A program made the position numbers and the translations under genes. DNA of 64,000 nucleotides from Treponema sp. GTDB taxonomy: Bacteria > Spirochaetota > Spirochaetia > Treponematales > Treponemataceae. The stretch lies in contig PDOP01000004.1 in NCBI GenBank assembly GCA_002749205.1, forward strand, positions 1-64,000. Direction: 5' to 3'. Position 1 is the first letter of the stretch, and each line of letters starts with the position of its first letter. Below, piece after piece: positions 57,277 through 64,000 of this stretch. The notes beneath the pieces are model-generated. The model was not told where the DNA came from. It worked only from the letters and a program-made list of their open reading frames with translations, and searched no databases.

Positions 57277-57317
57277 AGCTACTTATAAAAAAGTAATGAA
57301 CTTTTTTATAAGTAGCT
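57277..57317 (+). terminator. Perfect 18-bp hairpin downstream of the LysM gene
   Basis: AGCTACTTATAAAAAAGT and ACTTTTTTATAAGTAGCT pair without mismatch around AATGA. A weaker hairpin (GCGTCTCAC / GTGAGTCGC) is directly before it. It can end transcription but is long for a terminator and sits beside family B copy 7. Confidence 0.55.
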
Positions 57318-57500
57318 TTAACACCGGTGGACAGGATGTCTACCTAAAGTAAACAAGGGTAATAATTACACAGAACGGGTGATTATTACCCTCTGATTAG
57401 GATGTCTTAAGAAATATCGTGATAACGGCGGGCTTAAAATCAGGCTAAGTGTTTTATATAAAAAAAACAGGATTTTAAATAAAGCAATATGTAAGCGTTT
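57318..57500 (-). repeat. Family B structured repeat, copy 7 (diverged)
   Basis: On the minus strand: ATTTAAAATCCTG, TTAGCCTGATTTTAAGCCCG, CCGTTATCACGA, a hairpin GGGTAATAAT/ATTATTACCC, then GGTAGACATCCTGTCC. The early part matches the family; the rest is altered. Family C copy 4 follows at once. Confidence 0.45.
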
Positions 57501-57517
57501 TTACTTAGTGTATCGTT

Positions 57518-57620
57518 TAAGTTTTATGTTGCACGCTCATTTTACTTTGGGGGGTAGCGTAAAAACAAACTTGTTGCACAGCAACAAGTTTGTTTTGAAG
57601 CGAGGGGGAGACACCCCCAC
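57518..57620 (+). repeat. Family C variable-hairpin repeat, copy 4
   Basis: Left flank GTTTTATGTTGCACGCTCAT, TTTACTTTGGGGGGTAGCG and TAAAAAC; right flank GAAGCGAGGGGGAGACACCCCC. The variable hairpin is AAACAAACTTGTTGC / GCAACAAGTTTGTTT, 15 bp with loop ACA. It ends just before the stop codon of the TPR lipoprotein gene on the other strand. Confidence 0.75.
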
Positions 57621-57627
57621 ATAAATT

Positions 57628-59325
57628 TTAGTTTGAATTTTCTAAATCGTTTAATAAAGCTCGAGCGTCATAATTTTCGCTGTCGATTATCAGGGCTGCT
57701 TTGAGCATTTTTTTTGCGCGCTCATAATTACCCTGTGCGACAAAGACTTCTGCAATTCGATAGTTGATTTTGCTTTTTTCGGATTGTGTTTCCGCCACTT
57801 CGAGTGCGGTCAAGTAGCTTTCGAGGGCTAGGGTTGAGTTTCCAAGAAGGTATTGGGTGCAAGCGTAGTTTATATTTGCGGCACAGGTCATAGTCGGGTC
57901 ATCTTTGGCTTTTTCATAGCCTTCCAGTGCTGTTGCCGTGTTTCCCGTGATGCTTGCCTGTAAGGCCGTGTAAAAACTGTCTTGAGTTTTACTGCCTGTT
58001 TTTCCGATTGAAAAGCAGGTGTCGAAATCGCCTTGTTTTGAAAAATACCATTTAGCGTAATTTTTCACTTCTTGACTGTCAGGGTAGGCTTCAAGCAGTT
58101 TCCAAATCTCTCCGGTTTTTCTGGCAATGGAAGTTTCGAATTTAGAATTATATCGAAACAGTTCAAGGGCAAATCGTGGGTCAGCATTTTGGAGCTTCAT
58201 AGATTTTTTTAACAATTCATCAGGTTTTTCAGGGAATTCGGGATTGTTAAAATATTCTTCTTCCATTTGAATCGAATAAAAATCTTTGTCGATAAGATAG
58301 TCGGTTACACTGTCGCTTTGGGCGGTTTTTTGGAAGTTCAGATAATCTCGCGTATAAAGAGCTGCGGCAGGGTAAAAGGCAGGAAAGCGTGTTATACATT
58401 CGTGGAGTTTTTCGCTTTTTTGTCTGGAATTAGGTGCTGTGAGAGCCAAATTATACAATACCATAGGTGTGTTTTCGGGAAATCTGTCGACATACATTTG
58501 CCAGTTGGCATTTGCCATTTCGTAGTCGCCTAAGCCGAAGCAGGCATCTGCCGCCAGTAGAATATGTTTTCTTGCCATGACTGAAAGCTCTTCGTTTTCT
58601 TGTGCAAAAAGGTCTGAATCAACAAGAGAATAATCAAGCTCGTCAAATACAACAGAAAACTCGCCTAAATCAAAAGCCAGCAATGCCCAAAAATACGGAT
58701 TTTTTGTACTTACATTATCATTGATGTAATTTCGTATATTTAAGGCTTCGGCAAGTTTTCCCTCTCGGGCATAACCCAGCGCGGCATTTACCAAGAAGCC
58801 TTGGTCATTGGTGGCTCTGTATGCACTGATTGAAAATTCATAATCAAACGATTTTTTTTCTTTTTCTTTATTTGAGTTTAAGACGGCTTCAATTCCGACT
58901 GATGAATAAATAGTATTGACTAAGTTTGGTGTGTATTTTAAGGCTTCGTCAAGTTTTCCGTTTTTATTCAGAAGAAAAACCAAATATGCCGCTATTTCGC
59001 TTGCTTGCTGTTTTTTCCAACCTTTTTTTAAGGTTTTAATGGCGTTGTCTTCTTTCTTTAGTTTTGCTTCCCTCTTGGCAATACTTAAAAACTCTTTTGG
59101 CAGTTTTGCCCGTCTTCGTAATTTGCTTAAAAATTTTAATGCAGAATCACGGGTGTTATCTTGAATTTGTCTATCTGCTTCAACCAATTGTTTGGAAAAC
59201 TTTGCTGCCCGCTTTTCTTCAGAGCATGAAGCAAAAACAAAGGTGAGTATTAAGGCGAGCATTATAAAAAGCAAAACAGTAGAGTTTCTTACATTTTTAT
59301 GTTTTCCGATTGGCTTTCTATTCAT
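57628..59325 (-). CDS. TPR-repeat lipoprotein
   Basis: A 565-aa protein with lipoprotein signal LLFIMLALILTFVFASCSEE (lipobox FASC). Many helical tetratricopeptide-like repeats are seen, for example DACFGLGDYEMANANWQMYVDRFPENTPMVLYNLAL and NYACTQYLLGNSTLALESYLTALEVAETQSEKSKINYRIAEVFVAQGNYERAKKMLKAALII. It overlaps the 3' end of nusB by 8 nt. Presumably faces the periplasm and holds protein complexes. No specific name. Confidence 0.85.
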   Translation of the reverse strand: MNRKPIGKHKNVRNSTVLLFIMLALILTFVFASCSEEKRAAKFSKQLVEADRQIQDNTRDSALKFLSKLRRRAKLPKEFLSIAKREAKLKKEDNAIKTLKKGWKKQQASEIAAYLVFLLNKNGKLDEALKYTPNLVNTIYSSVGIEAVLNSNKEKEKKSFDYEFSISAYRATNDQGFLVNAALGYAREGKLAEALNIRNYINDNVSTKNPYFWALLAFDLGEFSVVFDELDYSLVDSDLFAQENEELSVMARKHILLAADACFGLGDYEMANANWQMYVDRFPENTPMVLYNLALTAPNSRQKSEKLHECITRFPAFYPAAALYTRDYLNFQKTAQSDSVTDYLIDKDFYSIQMEEEYFNNPEFPEKPDELLKKSMKLQNADPRFALELFRYNSKFETSIARKTGEIWKLLEAYPDSQEVKNYAKWYFSKQGDFDTCFSIGKTGSKTQDSFYTALQASITGNTATALEGYEKAKDDPTMTCAANINYACTQYLLGNSTLALESYLTALEVAETQSEKSKINYRIAEVFVAQGNYERAKKMLKAALIIDSENYDARALLNDLENSN

Positions 59326-59746
59326 TTACGGTTTCCTGTTTATTTACACTATCGAGAATTGCATTTATAAACTTAAATGAATCATCGGTGCCGTAATCTT
59401 TTGCGATGCTTATAGCTTCGTCAATAACAATAGAAGGAAGGATTTCCTTTTGAAAAAGGAGTGAGTATGTGCTGAACCTTAAAATTGATTTATCTGTAAT
59501 ATTTAAATCTTCAAATTTCCAATTATGCAAATTCTCACAAATGCGTTTGTCAACGGCTTCTATATTTTCAATTGTTCCTGCAAGTAAAAGGCGGGGAAAG
59601 GATAAATCAGCGGGCTGTAATTTTTCTCGCTTTTCTTTTTTTATCCAAGAAAATTCCAAGAGCTCTTCTACCGGCATACCGGAAACTTCCCAGGCGTACA
59701 AGCCCTGCATAACAAGAATTCTTGCACGCCTACGACTGATATTCAT
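59318..59746 (-). CDS. nusB: Transcription antitermination factor NusB
   Basis: Binds BoxA RNA with NusE to promote rRNA antitermination. About 142 aa: NISRRRARILVMQGLYAWEV is the usual N-terminus and EILPSIVIDEAISIAKDYGTDDSFKFINAILDSV the C-terminal helix pair. The ORF-track start is TTG 59764, before the SurA stop; the ATG at 59746 (MNISRRRAR) fits other NusB proteins better. Between surA-like and TPR lipoprotein genes, with overlaps on both sides or nearly so. Confidence 0.94.
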   Translation of the reverse strand: MNISRRRARILVMQGLYAWEVSGMPVEELLEFSWIKKEKREKLQPADLSFPRLLLAGTIENIEAVDKRICENLHNWKFEDLNITDKSILRFSTYSLLFQKEILPSIVIDEAISIAKDYGTDDSFKFINAILDSVNKQETVNE

Positions 59747-59757
59747 TTTGGAAAGCT

Positions 59758-60834
59758 CTACCAAGCAAGGAGTTTTAGTAACTCGGAATCGCTTTTTACA
59801 AGTTTGTAGTTTTTTGAAACCTTTAACTCATTCACAAGATTGCGAGTAGCTTCTTCCAGTGCTACTTGTTGCTTTTGCATGGTCAATTGACCTTTTACTA
59901 ACTGATACACAGTCATATCCTGGCTTGGGTCTACTTTATCATTCAGCTCTAAAAGTTTTGCTTCAGATTTTGCTTTTATTACAAAAAACTGGAAGTTATC
60001 GGCCATTTCAACCACATTGGATACTGTATTAACAGGACTGTCAAAAACTTCAGATAATTGCTCCAAAGTTATACCCATCTGAGCCGCAGACTGCTCGGTA
60101 TTATATACATACATTGATGCAGCAAAAAAACCGGCTTTTTTGGACTGTGCTTCTTTTAACACAGAATCTGTTTGATTTGGAGCCGCTTTCAGCCTTGCGT
60201 GTAATTTTTCGATTAGTGCTTTTTCTTTGGCTGTTTTTCCTTCTTTTTGAACAACCACCAAAAACAGGGAGGCTGCCGAAGGTCTTACAAAGTTATGCTT
60301 ATTATTGGCAAAAGCTTTTTTGATTTCGGGATCTGTCGGAACAGCGGCATCAATTGTTTTTTTATTGTTTTGATAAATACAATTTTGAATAATAAGGTTT
60401 TCACGAAGAAATTCTTTATATTCGTTAACTGTCATTCCGCTTTGATTTTTCATATAATCGTCAAAGCTCATACCCTTTTCTTTTCTTAACAGGTTTGAAA
60501 ATTCGGCTTCCGTTATGGGTCTTCCTACCATCTGTGAAAGTACATTGTTAATACGCTCATTTATCTGTGAATCGGCAACCTTTATTCCCTGTTTTTGTGC
60601 AAATTGAAGAAGCAACTTCTGATTTATTAAGCCATCAAGAATGTCTTTTCTTTGTGCGGGAGTTTTCTTTCCATCCGCTTTTTCTATTCGTTTTACAAAG
60701 TCCTTTAATTGACCGATAGTAATCGGTTCTTTTTTGGTTAAGTTTACTTCGGCAATGACCTGTAAATCCGTCTGGGCAAAACCGGTAACCATTGTAACAA
60801 AAACAAAAAAGAAACTTACAAAAAATCTTTTCAT
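59758..60834 (-). CDS. SurA-like periplasmic chaperone
   Basis: A 358-aa exported protein (signal RFFVSFFFVFVTMVTGFAQTD). The N-terminal domain (DILDGLINQKLLLQFAQKQGIKVADSQINERINNVLSQ) resembles SurA/PpiC chaperones, including an insertion with the NQSGMTVNEYKEFLRENLIIQNCI helix. The later part has the shape of a parvulin domain (RPSAASLFLVVVQKEGKTAKEKALIEKLHARLKAAP...SEVFDSPVNTVSNVVEMADNFQFFVIKAKSEA) but the usual active-site signature is not clear. Likely helps outer-membrane protein folding. Start ATG 60834. Confidence 0.82.
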   Translation of the reverse strand: MKRFFVSFFFVFVTMVTGFAQTDLQVIAEVNLTKKEPITIGQLKDFVKRIEKADGKKTPAQRKDILDGLINQKLLLQFAQKQGIKVADSQINERINNVLSQMVGRPITEAEFSNLLRKEKGMSFDDYMKNQSGMTVNEYKEFLRENLIIQNCIYQNNKKTIDAAVPTDPEIKKAFANNKHNFVRPSAASLFLVVVQKEGKTAKEKALIEKLHARLKAAPNQTDSVLKEAQSKKAGFFAASMYVYNTEQSAAQMGITLEQLSEVFDSPVNTVSNVVEMADNFQFFVIKAKSEAKLLELNDKVDPSQDMTVYQLVKGQLTMQKQQVALEEATRNLVNELKVSKNYKLVKSDSELLKLLAW

Positions 60835-60938
60835 TATTACCCCTCTATCAGCATTAAAATGCAAATATAATAAATATAACTGCTCAAGCAGTTACAAAAA
60901 TACAACAAAAAATGAAGAATAAAGTTACTCATAAATTT

Positions 60939-60965
60939 GAGCCACTTGCAAAATTCGAATTTTGC
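60939..60965 (-). repeat. Family D-type palindrome after alaS
   Basis: On the minus strand GCAAAATTCGAATTTTGC is a perfect 18-nt palindrome directly after the alaS stop codon, followed by AAGTGGCTC, the end block of family D. It may act as terminator. Confidence 0.6.
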
Positions 60966-62765
60966 TTACCTTTCCAAAATTCCCCGTATTCTCCTGACAC
61001 CTGCAGATGAAGACTGCTCTTTTTTTATTTTGAACCGTCCCAAACAGCCTGTGTTTTCTACATGCGGACCTCCGCAAACTTCAAACGAAAAATCGCCTAT
61101 TTTATAAACTTTTACGATATCCTCGTATTTTTCTCCAAAAAGAGCCATTGCTCCGGCCTTTTTTGCTTCTTCCAAAGGCATGGTAGTCATCGAAACAGGC
61201 AAATCCGCCCGTATCTGCTCATTGACAATTCGTTCAACTTCGGCTTTTTCTTCTGCCGTCATTGCCGAAGGGTGCGTAAAATCAAACCTTAACCTTTCGG
61301 CTGTTATATTGGAGCCTTTTTGCTCTACATGCGTTCCCAATACAATCCTCAAAGCCTGATGCAAAAGATGTGTAGCGGTATGGTAAGCCGTTGTCATTTC
61401 AGAATGGTCTGCAAGCCCGCCTTTAAATACCTGCTCACTGCCGGCACGAGACAGCTCTTGATGCTTTTTAAACGCAATATCAAACCCTTCTCTGTCGACC
61501 GATAATCCTGCTTCTTTTGCTAATTCCTCCGTAAGCTCTACCGGAAAGCCGAAAGTGTCATACAGTCTAAAAGCCAACCTGCCGGGAATAATTTTTTTAG
61601 GGTTTTTCAACAGATTAGGAAGCATTTTTTCGTATTCGGCTTCACCTTTTTTTAATGCGTCAAGAAATTTGTTTTTTTCGGATTTAAGCTCTTTAATGAT
61701 AAAGTCTTTGTTTTCTTTAATCTCAGGATAAAGCTCTGCATTTTGTTCTATTATAATGTCTGCAATATCTTCAAGAGCGTTTTCGGGAAGCCCCATTTTT
61801 TTGGCATGCCTTACGGCTCTTCTTATCAATCTCCTTAATACATATCCTGCACCCAGATTTGAAGGCAGCACAGCCCTCGGCTCACCTAACATAAAGCAAG
61901 CGGCTCTAAGATGGTCTGTAATAATTCGGCTTGACACTTTTATATCATCTGTTGATGTTTCATTGCCTGATGTGTTCGCCAGCTCTTCAATACGCTTAAA
62001 AATTGGACGGAAAAGATCAATTTCATAAACGGACGACATACCGTTAAGCATCGCAACCGTTCTTTCAACTCCCATGCCGGTATCAACACATTTTCGCTCC
62101 AACGCTGAATACGAGCCGTCCGAGTTTTTATGGTACTGCATAAAAACATTGTTCCAAATTTCAAAATATTTTCCGCAGTTACAACCCGGCTTACATTCTG
62201 TTCCGCATGCCTTTTTACCCGTATCAAAAAAAATCTCCGTATCCGGCCCGCAAGGTCCTGTTTGTCCTGCCGGCCCCCACCAGTTATCTTTTCTGGGTAA
62301 AAAGTGAATTCGCTCACGGGGAATGCCCAAACCATGCCAAATATCCGCCGACTCTTCATCACGCGAAACTTCACAATCGCCTTCAAAAACAGTAACTGAA
62401 AGTTTTTCTGCCGGAATGCCCAAATACTGCTTCGAGGTTAAAAACTCAAAACTCCACTTTATGGAATCCTCTTTGAAATAATCCCCCAATGACCAGTTTC
62501 CAAGCATCTCGAAAAAAGTTAAATGAGAAGCATCACCGACTTCATCAATATCGCCGGTACGCACACATTTTTGATAATCCGTCAAACGCTTACCCGCAGG
62601 ATGCTCTTCACCCATTAAATACGGCACCAAAGGATGCATGCCCGCTGTTGTGAAAAGCACGGTGGGGTCATTTTCAGGTATTAAAGACTTCCCTTGAATT
62701 TCCTGATGCTCCTTGCTTTTGAAAAAATCAATATATTTATCTCGTAATTCTTTACATGTCAACAT
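60966..62765 (-). CDS. alaS: Alanyl-tRNA synthetase, short form lacking the C-terminal domain
   Basis: Charges tRNA-Ala. At 599 aa it is about 270 residues shorter than E. coli AlaS. The catalytic domain (ELRDKYIDFFKSKEHQEIQGKSLIPENDPTVLFTTAGMHPLVPYL) and tRNA-binding helices are present. The editing domain has TTAYHTATHLLHQALR with HxxxH and FEVCGGPHVENTG with Cys and His. The DHHA1/C-Ala domain is absent; as I recall, short AlaS is normal in spirochetes. The ORF-track start is 20 codons too far upstream. ATG 62765 matches a promoter ending 6 nt before it, so the message is probably leaderless. Confidence 0.95.
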   Translation of the reverse strand: MLTCKELRDKYIDFFKSKEHQEIQGKSLIPENDPTVLFTTAGMHPLVPYLMGEEHPAGKRLTDYQKCVRTGDIDEVGDASHLTFFEMLGNWSLGDYFKEDSIKWSFEFLTSKQYLGIPAEKLSVTVFEGDCEVSRDEESADIWHGLGIPRERIHFLPRKDNWWGPAGQTGPCGPDTEIFFDTGKKACGTECKPGCNCGKYFEIWNNVFMQYHKNSDGSYSALERKCVDTGMGVERTVAMLNGMSSVYEIDLFRPIFKRIEELANTSGNETSTDDIKVSSRIITDHLRAACFMLGEPRAVLPSNLGAGYVLRRLIRRAVRHAKKMGLPENALEDIADIIIEQNAELYPEIKENKDFIIKELKSEKNKFLDALKKGEAEYEKMLPNLLKNPKKIIPGRLAFRLYDTFGFPVELTEELAKEAGLSVDREGFDIAFKKHQELSRAGSEQVFKGGLADHSEMTTAYHTATHLLHQALRIVLGTHVEQKGSNITAERLRFDFTHPSAMTAEEKAEVERIVNEQIRADLPVSMTTMPLEEAKKAGAMALFGEKYEDIVKVYKIGDFSFEVCGGPHVENTGCLGRFKIKKEQSSSAGVRRIRGILER

Positions 62766-62771
62766 CACAGT

Positions 62772-62800
62772 ATAATAAAAAAAAAAGCACTTTTTGTCAA
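62772..62800 (-). promoter_or_regulatory. Sigma-70 promoter of alaS, leaderless
   Basis: TTGACA, 17 nt (mostly T), TATTAT on the minus strand. The -10 box ends 6 nt before ATG 62765. Confidence 0.75.
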
Positions 62801-62869
62801 TATGGTATGAATTTTTAGGGCACATTTTTAAGACTGAAATTAATTTTTATAAAATTTATAAGCTGACAC

Positions 62870-63090
62870 CACAGTCTTAAAAACCGCTCAATTACGGAAC
62901 TTTGCTATCGCTTCGGCTAATTTTGCACATCGGTTATGTGCAAAATGGATCCACAAGCCCTTTTTTGATAAAAAGGGCTTGTGTTCCTACAATCGCTTGT
63001 GCAAGTTTTCTTTGTAACAAAAACAAGAGAACCTCGAGGAAATTGTAAAACGAACCGACTTTTGCAAGTGGCTCCCTCTTGTTTTTGTAT
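62870..63090. repeat. Cluster of hairpins including a family D repeat
   Basis: Three nested structures fill this gap: TTTTGCACA/TGTGCAAAA; ACAAGCCCTTTTTT/AAAAGGGCTTGT; and ACAAAAACAAGAG/CTCTTGTTTTTGT, which encloses GAGGAAATTGTAAAAC and ACCGACTTTTGCAAGTGGCTC, the family D core. Confidence 0.65.
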
Positions 63091-63107
63091 TGAAAAACAT
63101 GTATATT
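63079..63107 (+). promoter_or_regulatory. Possible sigma-70 promoter of the NYN-LOTUS gene
   Basis: TTGTTT, 17 nt, TATATT, about 16 nt before the ATG. It overlaps the right arm of the preceding hairpin. Confidence 0.5.
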
Positions 63108-63123
63108 CAAACGGAGGGATAAA

Positions 63124-64000
63124 ATGGAAAAAGAAAAGAGAATTGCAGTTTTAATTGATTCGGATAATGTTTCGTCTAAATATATTACTTCAATTTTAGA
63201 TGAGGTATCTAAATACGGAAACATTACTTACAAAAGAATTTACGGTGATTGGACAAGCGGACATACGAGCAACTGGAAGGAAGTTTTGCTGTCGGCATCT
63301 ATTTCACCAATTCAGCAATACAGCTATACGCGAGGAAAAAACTCTACAGACTCCGCGATGATTATAGATGCTATGGATATATTATACACACAAACGGTTG
63401 AAGGCTTTTGTCTGGTTTCAAGCGACAGCGATTTTACAAGATTAGCGGCTCGGTTGCGTGAATCGGGAATGTTTGTAATTGGAATGGGCGAGCATAAAAC
63501 CCCTAAAGCCTTTACATCTGCGTGCAGTATTTTTAAGTATCTGGATATTTTTGCCGAAACAGACGAAACTCCGCATAAAGCACAGAGCGGAAAATCAATT
63601 GACCCCGGCATGACAGATGAAAGGACTATAAGTCTGGCAATTCAAAAAATACTCGATGAAGGTTATGAGGGATATGAAGTAGATGAAGAAAAGGGAATGG
63701 ATATTGCAGTTTTAGGTAATCATCTTTTAAAAAAGTTTCCTGAATTCGATGTCAGAAATTACGGGTATTCAAAACTTTCCACCTTTTTAAACAGTATCCA
63801 AGCTATTGATTTAATAAGAACAAAAACAAGTATTTTTGCACAACTTAAAGAGAGCCGAAAACTTTCTCCTGCTATGTTAGTTGCAGAAATTAAGAAGATA
63901 TTAAAAGCCTCAAAGGGTAATATGATTAACATGGGAGAATTGAATAAACAGATAAAAGAAAACCACCCCGACTTTAATGTAAGGAATTTAGGTTATACAA
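63124..64000 (+). CDS. NYN domain ribonuclease-like protein with OST-HTH/LOTUS domains (partial, cut by window end)
   Basis: Open to the window end, so absent from the ORF track; about 292 codons are visible. Residues 1-140 are an NYN/LabA-like PIN-fold domain: IAVLIDSDNVSSKYI with the first Asp, NSTDSAMIIDAMDILYT with two more, and LVSSDSDFTRLAARLRESG the last Asp motif. Around residues 165-230 is an OST-HTH/LOTUS domain (DIAVLGNHLLKKFPEFDVRNYGYSKLSTFLNSIQAIDLIR). A second one starts near residue 260 (NMINMGELNKQIKENHPDFNVRNLGYT) and is cut. Likely an RNA-binding nuclease. Ribosome site GGAGGG. Confidence 0.88.
   Translation, partial: MEKEKRIAVLIDSDNVSSKYITSILDEVSKYGNITYKRIYGDWTSGHTSNWKEVLLSASISPIQQYSYTRGKNSTDSAMIIDAMDILYTQTVEGFCLVSSDSDFTRLAARLRESGMFVIGMGEHKTPKAFTSACSIFKYLDIFAETDETPHKAQSGKSIDPGMTDERTISLAIQKILDEGYEGYEVDEEKGMDIAVLGNHLLKKFPEFDVRNYGYSKLSTFLNSIQAIDLIRTKTSIFAQLKESRKLSPAMLVAEIKKILKASKGNMINMGELNKQIKENHPDFNVRNLGYT

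Noticed and set aside
56835-57296. Arg-rich 153-aa ORF over the LysM gene end
   Set aside because: Out-of-frame shadow of the LytM-like domain, with composition unlike any real gene here.

Overview
The window looks like a chromosomal segment of a host-associated Treponema. The main reasons are two FlaA-type flagellar sheath proteins, two FlaB core flagellins with FlaG and FliD, a Gx transporter beside a lipoprotein ApbE, a short alanyl-tRNA synthetase, spirochete-style lipoboxes, and several gene pairings that I recall from T. pallidum (groES beside a sigma-70 factor, tpiA beside secG, and flaB-fliD-hypotheticals-tsaE-tsaB). The species is not resolved. No rRNA, CRISPR array, prophage or insertion sequence is visible. 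One tRNA gene is present.

Layout. 90-6872 (minus): a branched-chain amino acid fermentation module (2-oxoacid:ferredoxin oxidoreductase with its ferredoxin, ptb, buk, a MinD-like ATPase and a leucine-dehydrogenase-like enzyme). 7113-11961 (plus): a sigma-28-promoted flaA pair, an S41 protease, rsmE and a WecG-type glycosyltransferase. 12325-19298: grpE-dnaK-dnaJ, small metabolic genes, groES (minus) and a sigma-70 factor. 19658-20829 (minus): a lipoprotein whose signal peptide is separated from its ATG by a tetranucleotide repeat, so that the gene is out of frame as sequenced. 21125-23960: tpiA, a periplasmic protein, secG and ruvB. 24244-28736 (minus): a MacAB-TolC type exporter. 28876-36696: a DUF4139 protein, a YdbC-like protein, a large coiled-coil protein, ApbE, a Gx transporter and SlyD. 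37065-39520: HtrA and PPK2. 39849-46719 (minus): tsaB-tsaE-two hypotheticals-fliD-flaG and two flaB genes. 47274-50762: a compact candidate RiPP locus (51-aa Cys/Gly-rich peptide missing from the ORF track, lipoprotein, radical SAM/SPASM enzyme, MFS exporter). 50817-57183: tRNA-Phe, patatin, NusG-II protein, TPR protein, a large HExxH metalloprotease and a LysM/degenerate LytM protein. 57628-62800 (minus): TPR lipoprotein, nusB, SurA-like chaperone and alaS. 63079-64000: an NYN-LOTUS protein cut by the window end.

Intergenic space is dominated by dispersed, strongly structured repeats that I sort by eye into families A (3 copies), B (7), C (4), D (4) and E (1). Family C has fixed flanks around a hairpin that differs in every copy. 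Family B and one C copy share a core hairpin with a conserved loop. One D element lies in frame inside the Gx transporter gene, between its two membrane halves. I did not recognise these as a named element.

Five genes have a good sigma-70 promoter whose -10 box ends 5-7 nt before the start codon, which suggests leaderless mRNAs. Coordinates come from hand indexing of the printed sequence and of the ORF track. Family and synteny statements are from memory, and no database search was possible.
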